Positions 19,749 to 30,198 of a DNA stretch of 64,000 nt are shown in pieces (within the stretch, counting starts at the first letter, position 1; every line of letters begins with the position of its first letter). The stretch covers positions 1,495,501 to 1,559,500 of the forward strand of contig NZ_CP114029.1 in the NCBI RefSeq assembly GCF_026898155.1, given 5' to 3'. This stretch comes from Jiella pelagia (GTDB taxonomy: Bacteria > Pseudomonadota > Alphaproteobacteria > Rhizobiales > Rhizobiaceae). The notes under the pieces are model-generated. The model saw only the letters and a program-made list of their open reading frames with translations, was not told where the DNA came from and made no database searches. The position numbers were made by a program, and so were the translations under genes.

Positions 19749-19931
19749 TCAGCCGCGGCAGATCTCGCTTGAGACCGTATGCGCCTGGCCGTGCAGACAG
19801 AAGACGTCGCAGAGGAGATGCGCCTGCATGGCGACCAGCCCCAGCGTGAGAAGTGCGCAAAGCGTCAATGGAAGCGCGATCGGCGGAAGGACGGCCGAGG
19901 CGTTCCGGCCGGCGGCAAAGTTAGAGGTCAT
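19749..19931 (-). CDS. Small hydrophobic protein at the end of the ABC operon
   Basis: 60 aa from the ATG at 19931, preceded by a good AGGAAGG Shine-Dalgarno about 10 bases upstream. MTSNFAAGRNASAVLPPIAL leads into a hydrophobic segment (ALPLTLCALLTLGLVAMQA) that could be one membrane helix; the C-terminal part has three Cys and two His (HLLCDVFCLHGQAH). It starts 64 bp after the second permease stop on the same strand. I do not recognise the family. The ribosome site and membrane segment make a real gene plausible; a metal-related role is only a guess. Confidence 0.45.
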   Translation of the reverse strand: MTSNFAAGRNASAVLPPIALPLTLCALLTLGLVAMQAHLLCDVFCLHGQAHTVSSEICRG

Positions 19932-19995
19932 GGCAGTACCCTTCCTGGCTTGATCATTCGGCTCGCTGTCTTTCGGCACCTTGGCCCTCGCCCGC

Positions 19996-20820
19996 TCACC
20001 GGGCGGCCGTCGCAAGACGCCGCCGGGCGGCGATCGTCTTGGCGGCGTAGGCGATGGCGAAGCCGCCGCAGAGCATCACGGCGCCGACGAGGATCGACAG
20101 GGTGCCGACCGCCGGCACCATCGGCGTGTAGCCGCCGATCATCTTGGCGTGCAGCCACTCCGGGATCGTGACGTCGGCGCCGCTGGTGTAATAGGCAAAG
20201 GGAAAATTGCTCCAGGACAGGAGCAGCGAGAACAGGAAGCCCGAAAAGATGCCCGGCCACAGGAGCGGCAGCGTAATGTCTCGCATCGCCTGCCAGCGGG
20301 TCGCGCCGAGATCGCGGGCGGCGTCCTCGAAGGCGGGGTCGTAGGCAAAGACCTGGATGGCGATGACGAGGGTGGCGATCGGCGCGATCCACACCAGTTG
20401 GCCGAAGACCGTCGAGTGCCACGACATCGGCACGCCGAGCGTGTTGAGCCAGAGCTGCACCGCCAGCCCGAGCACCGCCTGCGGAAAGAAGATCGGCAAC
20501 ATGACGAGATACTGGAAGCTCTTGCGGCCCTTCCAGTCGTAGCGCGCATAGGCCAGCGCACCGACGAAGGCGAGAGCCACCGAGATGACCGCCACCATCA
20601 CCGCAACGATCAGCGAGATGATCGCCGCCTGCTCGATCTGCAAGGAGGAGAGCGTGTCCTCGTACCACTTCCAGGAATACTTGCTCACCGGGAAGATGAA
20701 GAAGCGGGACCGCGACAGGGAAGCCAGCGCCGTCACCAGCATCGGCAGATACATCAACAGACACGCGGCGGCAAAGAAGATCCAGAGCAGTCGCCGGGTG
20801 ATCGGGTGAATGTCGGACAT
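19996..20820 (-). CDS. ABC transporter permease, PotC-like
   Basis: 274 aa with about six membrane helices, starting MSDIHPITRRLLWIFFAAACLL. The EAA loop that docks the ATPase is FEDAARDLGATRWQAMRDITLPLLWPGI. The overall pattern is that of the second permease of spermidine/putrescine-type importers. It begins 3 bp after the partner permease stop. With the binding protein, ATPase and first permease it forms a complete importer in the inner membrane. The linked amine oxidase suggests an amine substrate (inference). Confidence 0.9.
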   Translation of the reverse strand: MSDIHPITRRLLWIFFAAACLLMYLPMLVTALASLSRSRFFIFPVSKYSWKWYEDTLSSLQIEQAAIISLIVAVMVAVISVALAFVGALAYARYDWKGRKSFQYLVMLPIFFPQAVLGLAVQLWLNTLGVPMSWHSTVFGQLVWIAPIATLVIAIQVFAYDPAFEDAARDLGATRWQAMRDITLPLLWPGIFSGFLFSLLLSWSNFPFAYYTSGADVTIPEWLHAKMIGGYTPMVPAVGTLSILVGAVMLCGGFAIAYAAKTIAARRRLATAAR

Positions 20821-20823
20821 TGG

Positions 20824-21765
20824 TCAGCGCCTCGTGAACATGCGGTCGATGTCGACCCGGCGCATCACCACCACGACGGCGGCGGCGGCGATCAGGATCA
20901 GAAGCACCGACAGGGCGGAACCGCGCGGCCAGTTCTGGCCGAAGGTGAAGGCGCTGTCGATGTCCTGGACGATGGGGATCACGGCGCCCTTGCCGAGGAA
21001 TTTCGCTTCCGAGACCGCACCGAGGGAGAGAACGAAGCAGAGCAGCGTGCCGATCAGGACGCCGGGTGCGGCGAGCGGCAGTTCGATGTCGCGGAAGACC
21101 TGGAACCTCGTCGCGCCGAGGTCGCTCGCCGCCTCGCGCGCGTCGCCGGGAACGTTGGTGAGCCCGAGGATCAGCGGAAACAGCATGAAGGGAAGATAGA
21201 CGTAGACGAGGCCAAAGATCACGATCGGGATGTTGCCGACGAGGCTCCCCGTCCCGACGCCGAAGAGGCTCTCCATGGCGCCGTCGAGGAAGCCGGACTT
21301 GTCGAAGAACAGCGACCATCCCTGCAGCCGGATGTTCTCGGCGACGAAGAGCGGGGCGACGATGAGGATGGTGTAGATGTCGGCCTTCTTGCCGGCGAGG
21401 CGGACCATGGCGACGGCCAGGGGATAGGCGACGAGGAGGAGCAGCACGGCGGCGACGATCGCCATCAGCAGCGACCAGCCGAAGGAGATGTAGAAATTCT
21501 GCTCGACGATGTCGCGGTAGTTTTCCAGCGTCGGCCAGCCGATCGGGCTGAACGAGCCGCGCGGCATGAAGCTGTAGAGAACGACGAGGACGAGCGGCCC
21601 GAAGAAGCCGAACAGGAGCAAAAGAGACAGCGGCATCGCCGACCAGAAGCCAGCATTGCGTGGCAGCCGGCCGAGCCAGGGGCGCAAAAGGCCTGCCCCT
21701 CGCCCAGTGCGCTCGTCGGGAGTGGCTGATGTTCCCACCGTGGCGTCGAAGGAGCGGTCGGTCAT
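20824..21765 (-). CDS. ABC transporter permease, PotB-like
   Basis: 313 aa from the ATG at 21765, which overlaps the ATPase stop (ATGA); the longer open frame reads antisense-like Arg-rich sequence and is rejected. A hydrophilic N-terminus of about 45 residues, then six membrane helices, NVPGDAREAASDLGATRFQVFRDIELPLAAPG as the EAA loop, and a basic end. Subunit of the polyamine-type importer, pairing with the PotC-like permease encoded next. Confidence 0.9.
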   Translation of the reverse strand: MTDRSFDATVGTSATPDERTGRGAGLLRPWLGRLPRNAGFWSAMPLSLLLLFGFFGPLVLVVLYSFMPRGSFSPIGWPTLENYRDIVEQNFYISFGWSLLMAIVAAVLLLLVAYPLAVAMVRLAGKKADIYTILIVAPLFVAENIRLQGWSLFFDKSGFLDGAMESLFGVGTGSLVGNIPIVIFGLVYVYLPFMLFPLILGLTNVPGDAREAASDLGATRFQVFRDIELPLAAPGVLIGTLLCFVLSLGAVSEAKFLGKGAVIPIVQDIDSAFTFGQNWPRGSALSVLLILIAAAAVVVVMRRVDIDRMFTRR

Positions 21766-22835
21766 TGCAGCGGCTCGTCGAAGACCCGCGCGTCGCCGGG
21801 CCGCCAGCCGATCTCGACGTCCGAGCCGATGCCCTCGGCGTCCTCGGTGGCGCGGATCTTCTCCACAAGATAGAGGCTCTCGCCGCTCCTGACCTGATAC
21901 TGCACGCGCGAGCCGAGGACGTATTCGTTGACGATGCGGCCCTTGAGGATGCAGGCCGCCCCCGCCGGGATCTGCCGGCCCATCAGCATGTCTTCCGGCC
22001 GCACCACGAGGACACCGGCCTTGAAGCCGGCAGGCGCCGCGTCGGGCTCGACGATGATCGCCCGGCCGCTCTCGACGTCGACGAGCGAACCGGCCTTCTC
22101 CGGACGCACCTTGAAGCTGTTCACCTCGCCCATGAATTCGGAGACGAAGTGGCTGTTGGGCGAGCGGTAGATCTCGTTCGGCGTGCCGATCTGGGCGATC
22201 CGGCCCTTGCGCATCACGGCGATCCGGTCGGACATCACCATCGCCTCTTCCAGGGAATGGGTGATGTAGACGAATGTCTTGCCGGTGGCGCGCTGGATGT
22301 CCTTCAGTTCCCGTTCGAGCACCTTGCGCAGCCGGTAGTCGATGGCCGATAGCGGCTCGTCGAAGAACAGGATTTCCGGATCGAAGGCGAGCGCCCTGGC
22401 GATCGCCACGCGCTGGCGCTCGCCGCCCGAGCACTGGGTGACCGGCTTGTCGTAATAGCTTTCGGGAAGGTGGGCGACGGAAAGGAAATGCAGTGCCCGG
22501 CGCCGGCGCTCGGGCTTCGGGACCCCCTTGCATTTCATCGAATATTCGACGTTGCCGCCGACCGTCATGTGGGGAAACAGCGCCAGCGACTGGAACACCA
22601 TGCAGGTCGGGCGGAGATTGGCGGGCACGTCGTTGATCGCCTCGCCGCGCAAGAGGATCTGGCCGTTGGTCGGCTTGTCCATGCCGACGAGCATGCGGAT
22701 CATCGTCGTCTTGCCCGAACCGGACGGTCCGACGATGGTGAAGAACTCGCCCTCCTCGATGGACAGCGAGACGCGGTCGACGGCGACGAAATCGTCGAAG
22801 AACTTGTCGACATTGCGCAGTTCGAGAATGGCCAT
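21762..22835 (-). CDS. ABC transporter ATP-binding protein, PotA-like
   Basis: 357 aa (MAILELRNVDKFF; an ATG two codons earlier at 22841 is also possible). Walker A GPSGSGKTT (about residue 38), Q-loop MVFQSLALFPHMTV, signature CSGGERQRVAIARAL (LSGGQ with Cys in place of Leu), Walker B ILFFDEPLSAID and switch His in YITHSLEEA. From about 235 a TOBE-type regulatory domain with SFKVRPE and VVRPEDM. It energises the importer made with the two downstream permeases. Coupled to the first permease by a 4-bp overlap. Confidence 0.93.
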   Translation of the reverse strand: MAILELRNVDKFFDDFVAVDRVSLSIEEGEFFTIVGPSGSGKTTMIRMLVGMDKPTNGQILLRGEAINDVPANLRPTCMVFQSLALFPHMTVGGNVEYSMKCKGVPKPERRRRALHFLSVAHLPESYYDKPVTQCSGGERQRVAIARALAFDPEILFFDEPLSAIDYRLRKVLERELKDIQRATGKTFVYITHSLEEAMVMSDRIAVMRKGRIAQIGTPNEIYRSPNSHFVSEFMGEVNSFKVRPEKAGSLVDVESGRAIIVEPDAAPAGFKAGVLVVRPEDMLMGRQIPAGAACILKGRIVNEYVLGSRVQYQVRSGESLYLVEKIRATEDAEGIGSDVEIGWRPGDARVFDEPLQ

Positions 22836-22906
22836 GGGCAACTACCTGCTCGGGGGCGTGAACGCGCCGCGGCCCGGATGCCCCGGGCCCGCGTCATCTC
22901 GAAGGC

Positions 22907-24182
22907 TCAGCCGCGCGAGCGCTTGGCCTCGGTGTACATGTCGTGCATCGCCGCATAGTCGGGGTTGATGTCGAAATCGATGCAGCGGGAAAGGTTGGTC
23001 TCGAGCCACTGACCCTCCTCGCCCCACTGGATCGCCTCCAGCTCGTCCGCGGAGAACTGCGCGAGGACGTCGGGCGAACCCATCTGGACGATCGGATTGA
23101 GGGTGCCCGGTGCCTTGGCAGCGACGCGGTAGGCGGCCTCGGGGGTGTGGCAGTAGACGAGGAAGGCCTCGGCCAGCGGCGTCGGCGCCGGGTTCTTGAC
23201 CAGCGAGGTCACCTCGATCCAGGTAATGCCCGCCTTGCCCTTGGGGTTTTCGGCAGTCTTCGTCTCCTCGATCCCTTCCTCGGGAACGACGCTCTCGATC
23301 TGCGTCTCGCCCTCGTAGCGGGCGGCCGAAACCGAATAGATGCTGCCGGGAATGACCGCTATGATCTCGCCGGTGATCATGTCGCGGGCGAGAGCCGCCT
23401 GGTCGTCTGAAACCTTCTTGGCATTGGCGAAGAGCTTGAAGATCAGCTCCCGGTAGCTCTCCATCTCCGCTTCGGTGTGCTTGCGGAAGGGCGTGAAGCC
23501 GGCGGCCATGCAGGTGTGCATGATCACCCAGTTCTCGTAGTCGAGGATGCCGTACTGGCCCTTGGCGCCCTCGATGATCTCCATGTAGCCGCCCTTCTCG
23601 ACGGTCTCGCGGGAGATCTTGTCGGTGTTGACGCCGATGCCGGAGGGGCCGTAGCGCTGGATCATGCCGAGCAGCTGGTCGCCGCCCTGGTCCATCGCCC
23701 AGAGATAGGGCCATTCGAAGCCCGGCGTGTTCATCGCGTAGAGCGGCTTGAACTTTTCCTTGTCGAGCGGCGTGATCAGCCCCTCGGGATAGAGTTCCTT
23801 GCGCTGCCAGGCATTGTTGAGATTGATGAGGTCCCAGGTCGAGGTGCCGCCCGAGCGCAGATTGTTCACCGCCGCCGGGTCGGAGATCAGCATCTGCGGG
23901 TTCACCGTCGCGCCGATCTGCGAGGCGAAGGGATCGAGGACGGGCTCTTCGGTGTAGCCCTCCCAGGCGTGGATGTTGAGGCTCCTTGCGGAAGTCGCCC
24001 ATCGCGGCGAGATCGCTCTTGGTCTTTTCCCACAGCTCCATCGCATAGGCCGACCCTTCGGAGGCATAGGCCGATCGCCCGCCGATCATCGGCATGGCCA
24101 GCGCCGCAGCGCCCAGGGCGGACGTCTTCAGCAGACTTCTGCGGGACATCGCCCGGTTGATTCCGGCAAGCGTCTTCGGCAT
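22907..24182 (-). CDS. Polyamine-type ABC solute-binding protein (single-base frameshift at GAGCTC)
   Basis: Start ATG 24182. The N-terminus MSRRSLLKTSALGAAALAMP is a twin-arginine (Tat) signal ending near AYA. At 23978-23984 the coding strand reads GAGCCTC. One base fewer gives GDFRKELNIHAWEGYTEEPV and an open frame to 22907, about 424 aa. The mature protein has the PotD/SBP_bac_8 layout: WEGYTEEPVLDPF, STWDLINLNNAW, MDQGGDQLLGMIQRYGPSGIG and GGYMEIIEGAKGQYGILDYENW. It captures substrate in the periplasm. It is 155 bp downstream of the amine oxidase. The frameshift is judged artefactual. Confidence 0.88.
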
Positions 24183-24337
24183 CCGATGGTCTCCTGTCTT
24201 CGTGCGGTTGGCGCGCGTCTCAAAAAGGCGTCGGCGGTTCTGAAGTGCGGCCGGCGGGACCGGCCACAGCACTGTTGCCGGCAATCACCGCCAGGCAGGC
24301 ATTTCGGAGGCGCCTCGGCGCCGCCGGCCGGACCGTC

Positions 24338-26309
24338 TCACTCCGCCGCCGCATGGCAGCAGGCGTTGACGTGGCTGCTCTTCTTGTTGGTGTCCGGCGG
24401 CAGGTCCATGTTGGGATTGCCGTCGAAGAAGCCCGTCGGCATCAGCGTGAAGCCCGTGGTCACGCAAGGCTGGACCGGGAAGTCCTCGACCCGCGGCTGA
24501 TGATGCAGGCCGAAGACGTGCCAGGCGACGAGGTCCTCGCCGGCGACCGGACGCCCCTTGGCGGCATAGGTGGCGACGCCGTCGGAGCCGTCCGAGTGGT
24601 TGACGTGCTCGCCGGCCGGATAGCGCTCCTCGGCGTCGAAGGCGGTCACCCAGAGATGCTCGTCGGTAAAGCTCGCGCGCAGTCCCGAGGGCGAGCCTGG
24701 CTGGTAGAAGTTGCGGATCGCGTGCACCGGATGGAGCTTGTAGGCCGTGGGCCTGCCGACGGCGTTCTTGCGGCTCGAACTGACGAACTTCCAGTAGCGT
24801 TCGGTGTCGGCGTTGCGCGAGCGGCCGCATTCGGAGTCGAGCGTCGTCTCCTCGACCCAGAAGGCGTTGCCATGGGGATTTTCCGGCCCCATCGGCGCCG
24901 ACAGCGTGTTGCATTCGACGACCGCATTGTCCTTGCCGTCGATCGCCATGTCGAGCCTGGCGCAGAACAGGTGCTGGTGGATCTGGCCGGCGACGCCCGG
25001 CGAGACCTCGACGCCGTATTTGCCGGGATTTCCGGGCTCGCAGGCGACGGTGTTGATGATGCCGGTGGCCTTGATCTCGTGCTCGATCGTGCCGTCGAGA
25101 TAGAAGTACCAGTAGAAGCCGTATTCGTAGTTGCCGACCGTCGAGATCGAGGAGATCACCAGGCGGCGGGCGCGGCGCACCTCGGTCTTTTCGGTGCGGA
25201 AGTCCCAGTGCTTCCAGGCGATGCCGAAGTCTTCCTCGTGGATGCAGATGGCATTTTCGATGGTGATCGTCTCGCCGGTGCGGTTGGCGTAGACCGCGTC
25301 GAGATAGGCGATGGCGCCGAGGCAGTCGCAGCCGAGCTTCAGGGAATTCGCCAGCTTGCCGACGCCGTATTCGCCGATGTCGAAGACGTTCTTGCGGAAA
25401 TGCGCGTTCTCGGTCGAACCGTAGGGCACCACCATTTCAGCGATCGAGGCGCGGTAGACGACCGGACGGCCGGCGATCTTGATGTCGTGCAGCGTCAGGC
25501 CTTCCCGCGAGGAAAAGCCGATGACCATGGACCAGTCGGCCCAGCTGATCTGGTGGCCGTCGAGCTTGAAGGTCACGCCTTCCTTCTGCTCGATGTCGAT
25601 GGGCTTCAGGTCGTCACGGAAGGTCTCGCGAAACTGCGCGGCGTAGTTGACTTCCTTCCACGGAACCGGGGGCCCACCATAATCGTCGACCCGCAGCACT
25701 TCCATCTTCTTGATGTCGACGACGGCGTTCAGCCCTTCGATCGGATGGGCATAAAGATTGTCGTCCTCGCGGGTGCGGACCCAGGCGAAGGTGTGGGAGA
25801 GATGCAGTCCCTCTTCCCCTTCGACGCCGAAGTTTCCCGCCGACCACGGGTCGACGCAGACCATATCCATGTCGGTGATGCCGCGCTTGGCGCAGGCTTC
25901 GACGAAGCGCGGATCGAGCTTGACGCAGGCCTCGACCTCAAGGAACTCTTCCGGCTGGATCATCGGCCGGGCCGTCTCGTAGAGCACCTTGGAGAGGAGC
26001 TTTTCCTCGGCGAGGCTGACGATGCAGCGCCAGACGCCGAGACCCCGCCGCGGATAGACGTTGACGCGGGCCTCCCGCAGGATCGGGTCGCCGGGCTTGA
26101 ACGCCCAGACATCCTCCTTCGTCGGCTCGTTGAGGCTCGACCAGCTCGAACATCGTTTCGGCGCCGAGCCCGAGCGCTTCGCCGGCGATCTTCATCGCCA
26201 GGTGGATCTCCTGCTCGTTCAGCGGTTCGAGAGGATGGGCGACGCCGATGGTGACGAACGGGGTTGCTTCGCCCGCCACGGGCTCGAACTTCGTTTCGCT
26301 GACGTTCAT
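24338..26309 (-). CDS. Copper-containing primary-amine oxidase (single-base frameshift at GAGCTC)
   Basis: Start ATG 26309 (MNVSETKFEPVAGEA). At 26132-26138 the coding strand reads GAGCCTC; removing a base gives FELVELNEPTKEDVW and a frame open to 24338, about 656 aa, normal for bacterial topaquinone oxidases. The TPQ motif NYEY is present; its first Tyr (about 394) would become topaquinone. A catalytic-base region reads AIAYLDAVYANRTGET, copper ligands lie in GQIHQHLFCARLDM and WHVFGLHHQPRVEDFPVQP. It oxidises primary amines to aldehyde, ammonia and peroxide. Lacking a clear signal peptide, it is probably cytoplasmic. First gene of the amine ABC operon and divergent from an AraC regulator. 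Confidence 0.92.
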
Positions 26310-26524
26310 CGACAGACCCCTTCCCGGTTGTTGGCGATCGTTCCGAAGACGATCCATTCCTGCATGAATGAAGCTTATGGCCGGCCTCCTCTGCCTGCTT
26401 GGCCTATTGCGCCAGCTTCTTGGCAGTTTCCGCCCTCGACAGCCGCATCGTCATGGCCCCGATCTTGCATGGCGACTTGACGCATCCCCTCCAAGCTTTT
26501 TCGGCCAGAGCGGAGTCCATACCC

Positions 26525-27634
26525 ATGCAAGGACAACAGCATCTCGCATTGACAGGGGCACGGCGGACGGCCGGGGCGCGGCGGACGGCCGAGCGGCTCA
26601 TGCGGCCCTTCGAGGACGCCGAGATCCTCCTCACCGCCGCGAAGGGTATCGACGCGGCGACACGCCGGATGGGAGCCGATCCCGACAGGCTTCTCCATAA
26701 ATACCGCGCGCTGTGCGGCCACCGCTCCAGCGGGACCGACGCGATGCCGCTGCGGGACTACACCCAGCTTCTCGAAGAAGCCGCCGACATCACCGCGAAC
26801 CCCCATTTCGGCCTGGAATTCGGCGAGAATTTCCTGATGACCGACCTCGGGCCAATCGGCTACCTGCTCGTCCACGCCAGCACGGTCCGCGAGGGGATCC
26901 AGCGCTTCGCCGACCATTTCGAAGATCTGCAACAGCGCTCGTCGCTGACCCTGGAGGTCAGCGGCGATCTTGCGCGGATCGTCTATCGCATCGACGACGA
27001 GCGGGTGCGGCATCGCCGGCAGGATGCGGAATTCACTCTCGCGATGCTCAATGGCGCTTTCCGCCGGCTGTTCGGCGAGCGGTGGCGTTCGATGCGGGTG
27101 GAATTCATGCACCTGCCGCTGCGCAATGGCGGCCGGCATGCCCATTTTTTCGACAGTGCCGTCGAATTTTGCAGCGCGCAGTCGTCGCTGGTCTTCGACC
27201 GGGACCTTCTCGATCTCGCCATGCCCTCCCCCGATCCGCTGCTGATCGAGCATCTGGAGGACTATTTCGTTCGCTCGCGCGCCAGCCGCAGCCGCCGGCC
27301 GGCTCTGGCGCAGATCGTGACGCGGCAGGTGGAGGCCAGCCTGCGGGCCAGCCATACGCCGCGTCTCGCGGAAGTCGCGGCGACGATCGGCATCAGCGAA
27401 CGGGCCCTGAATCGGGAGTTGGCGGCGGAAGGAACGAGCTTCCGGCGCATCCTCCTCCTCAGCCGACTGGAGGCCGCGACGGTGCTGTTGCGCGATACCG
27501 CGATGCCCCTGACCGAGATCGCTTTCGAGGTCGGCTACAGCGACGCTACGTCATTCTCCCGCGCCTTTCGGCAGAAGAACAAGCTGCCGCCGCTGGTCTG
27601 GCGCAAGCGGCTGGCGTGCCGTGCGGAGGTATAG
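26525..27634 (+). CDS. AraC family regulator with arabinose-binding-like N-domain
   Basis: 369 aa from the ATG at 26525 (MQGQQHLALTG); the frame is open 42 codons further up. Residues about 50-240 form the PF12625-type ligand domain (DYTQLLEEAADITANPHFGLEFGENF, GPIGYLLVHASTVREGIQRFADHF). The C-terminal HTH_18 domain reads LAEVAATIGISERALNRELAAEGTSFRRIL and MPLTEIAFEVGYSDATSFSRAFRQKN. The N-terminus has a small in-frame duplication (ARRTAGARRTAE). It is divergent from the amine oxidase and likely activates that operon (inference from position). Confidence 0.9.
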   Translation: MQGQQHLALTGARRTAGARRTAERLMRPFEDAEILLTAAKGIDAATRRMGADPDRLLHKYRALCGHRSSGTDAMPLRDYTQLLEEAADITANPHFGLEFGENFLMTDLGPIGYLLVHASTVREGIQRFADHFEDLQQRSSLTLEVSGDLARIVYRIDDERVRHRRQDAEFTLAMLNGAFRRLFGERWRSMRVEFMHLPLRNGGRHAHFFDSAVEFCSAQSSLVFDRDLLDLAMPSPDPLLIEHLEDYFVRSRASRSRRPALAQIVTRQVEASLRASHTPRLAEVAATIGISERALNRELAAEGTSFRRILLLSRLEAATVLLRDTAMPLTEIAFEVGYSDATSFSRAFRQKNKLPPLVWRKRLACRAEV

Positions 27635-27639
27635 CTGGA

Positions 27640-27828
27640 GGGATTTGCCGCGATGCCAGGCTGAGCCGTCGGAAGGTGACGAAAGCCTTCATGAAGCCGT
27701 CAGGTCGGTCAAGCGTCGCGTTCAGCGCCTCGTCCAGCCGCTCCAGGGGGAAAGCGCTGCGTGTGAGAGGCTGGCCGGATCGAGCCGCCCGCTCGCCACG
27801 GCCTCTCCGGCGGCGCGGATCCCCGGCT
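27640..27828 (-). pseudogene. C-terminal fragment of a zinc alcohol dehydrogenase
   Basis: On the minus strand two adjacent frames read AAGEAVASGRLDPASL and FPLERLDEALNATLDRPDGF followed by MKAFVTF. This matches the last 60 residues of Zn-dependent medium-chain dehydrogenases. The frame breaks between the two parts and the rest of the gene is absent. It sits between the AraC gene and the sensor kinase, so it is a deletion relic. Confidence 0.65.
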
Positions 27829-30112
27829 TCAATCCTCTTCCAACGCCCGCTCCAGCTGCCTGCCGCCGAATCCGTTCATCTGCATCGGCAACGGCATGCG
27901 GATGACGCAGCGAACGCCATCCGCTTCGAAGCTCTCGCGCCCCTCCGCCAGCAGCTGGTAGCTGAGCGTGCGTTCCAGAAGTTCGGTTCCAAAGCCGCGG
28001 CGCCTCGGCTCGTCCGGATTAAGATCGACGCCCGTTTCCTTCCAGACGAAGTGCAGAAGCGGCGGGTCTGCCGCCTCCTCGATGGTCCAGCGAATGGCGA
28101 CGTGACCGGCAGGCTCTGACAACGCGCCGAATTTGATGGCGTTGGTTGCAAGTTCGTGGACCGCCAGGCCAAAGGTCTCGGCCTCGCGCCCGGAAAGCCT
28201 GATGTTCGGACCCTCGATCGTGGCATTCTCGCCCTCGCGGGCCGTTGCAGCGATCAGCTCCTCGGCGACGAGGTCGAGAAGCGACACGCCGCCGAGCGGA
28301 TCGCGCGTCACCGCCGCCTGCACCCGGGCAAAGGCGTTGATGCGGCCCTCGAGATGCATGGCGTAGTCTTCGGCGGTCTCGGTCGTGTCGGCGGTGCGGC
28401 GGGCGATCGAACGGATGACGGCGAGGGTGTTGCGGACCCGGTGCTGCAGCTCGGCAAGCAGCAGCCGCTCATGCTCGCGAAGCCGCCAGAGATCGTCCAC
28501 GTCGGTCGAGGTGCCGAACCATTCGATGATCGTCCCGTCGCTCTCGCGGTAGGGTGTTGCGCGCGTCTGGAACCACCGGTAATGGCCGCTCGCGGCCTCC
28601 CTGATACGGTAGTCCGCATGGAAACCGTCGGCGTCGCGAGACTGCGACCAGGCCGAGCGCGCGCTGTCACGGTCATCCGGATGCACCACATCGAGCCATC
28701 CCGATCCCAGGCTCGCCTCTGCCGACTGCCCGGTGAAGGCCTCCCATTGCGGGCTCGCCCAGGTCCAGTCACCATCGTCCCGGCTGCGCCACACGAGCTG
28801 CGGAATGCCCTCCAGCAGCGTCTTCATCTGCCGCCGGCTGTCGCGGAGCCTCGGCCTGCGAGCGCTCGCGCTCGGTCACGTCCTGGCCGATCTTGAGATA
28901 GCCGCGCAGTTCCCCCGCCCCGCTCCACAGGGCGACGACGGTGCCTTCGATGAACACCCGGCGACCATCCGCCCGGATGTGCCAGCGCACGTTCGGCGAA
29001 CTGTCGTTCTGGCGCGCGACGGCAAGTTCGTGTTCCGGCTCACGGTTGGCGCGGTCTTCGGGTGTGAACAAAATGCCGGCACTGCGGCCGAGTATTTCCT
29101 CGGCCTCGTAGCCGAAGACTGCCGTCGCGCCTGCATACCAAGCCGTCACCCGGTCTTCGGGATCGGTCGTGAAGATCGCGTAGCTGCGGGTATTCTCGAC
29201 GATGAGGCGGAGGTTTTCCTCGTTATCACGCAGTGCTTGTCGGGAACGCATGCGCTCGCTGATATCGTTGAACATGATGCCGACGATTGGCCCGCCCGCG
29301 TCTCCGAGTGGGAAGGCATAAACCTCGTAATAATGGCCGATCGCGGCAGCGGCGTTCTCGAACCGCTCCGGCACGCCCGTGCGGGCGATCCGGCCATAGA
29401 TCTCGAACCAGTGCTCTTCGTGGTCCGGCGCGAGCGAGCGCATCGTCTTGCCCACGGCGTCGCCGAGATCGGTCTGCCGCTCGAAGGCGGCGTTGACGTC
29501 CAGGAAGCGATAGTCGACCGGTCGATCCGCCGCATCGAAGATCACCTCGATGATGCAGAAGCCCTGATCGATCGCGTCGAACAGCTTGCGGTACTGCGAC
29601 GCGCCGTCTTCCGGGCGCGCCGCTCTTGCCGGCCCTGCATCGGTGTCGATCGCGGGGCAGAAGAAGCCGGCGATCCGGCCGTCATCGTCGCGCAGCGGCG
29701 TACAGCTCCCGCTGTAGGTCCTCCGGTGGCCGTCCGGGCGGGCGGCGAAGGGGACGGGCCAGTCCATGAGATCCCGCGCTTCGCCGGCCATGACCGCCCG
29801 CAGGACGTCGCGGTGCTCGCTCCAGCGTTCCGGCCAGATGCGGCTGTAGGGCTGGCCAAGGGCCTGCGGATGCCTTTCCCCAACGAGCAAACTCAACGCA
29901 TCATTATACAGGGACGTGTGCCCGGAACCCCAAGCCACATAGGTCGGCAGGCGCGAATCGAGCATGAGGTCGACGGCGTTGCGCAGGGTGGCCGGCCAGG
30001 CGTCGAGGGGTCCGAGCGGCGTATCAGCCCAGTCGTAGGAGCGGATCAGTGCCGCCATCTCTCCCTGTTGGAGGGGCCATCCAATTCTTGGGCCATTATC
30101 CGCATGGGCCAT
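27829..30112 (-). CDS. Multi-PAS HWE histidine kinase (single-base frameshift at GAGCTC)
   Basis: Start ATG 30112. At 28846-28852 the coding strand reads GAGGCTC; removing one base gives RSQAELRDSRRQMKTLLEG and joins the two halves into about 760 aa. N-terminal GAF/PAS-like segment (SYDWADTPLGPLDAWP, as in many HWE kinases), then PAS domains at about 175-300, 305-430 and 445-550. The kinase core has ELQHRVRNTLAVIRSIARRT (phospho-acceptor His near 555), HELATNAIKFGAL (N box) and a C-terminal RGFGTELLERTLSYQL. No membrane segment, so a soluble sensor. It ends next to an ADH relic and follows the Crp/Fnr gene. Partner receivers lie nearby at 31120 and 35616. Confidence 0.88.
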
Positions 30113-30198
30113 GGGCGCGCACCTCCTTCATCCTGATGCGCTCAATGCTTACCGCTACCATACCGTTCGGCGCGTCTGCCCCGATACTTGCTCGCCAC

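Noticed and set aside
940..21270. Other GAGGCTC/GAGCCTC heptamers (for example near 946, 21240, 21267 and 21870) counted as insertions
   Set aside because: These fall in frame as genuine codons (such as GAG GCT or AGC CTC) within uninterrupted genes.
24245..26254. Long rightward frame over the amine oxidase
   Set aside because: Antisense shadow; the minus strand carries the TPQ and His motifs.
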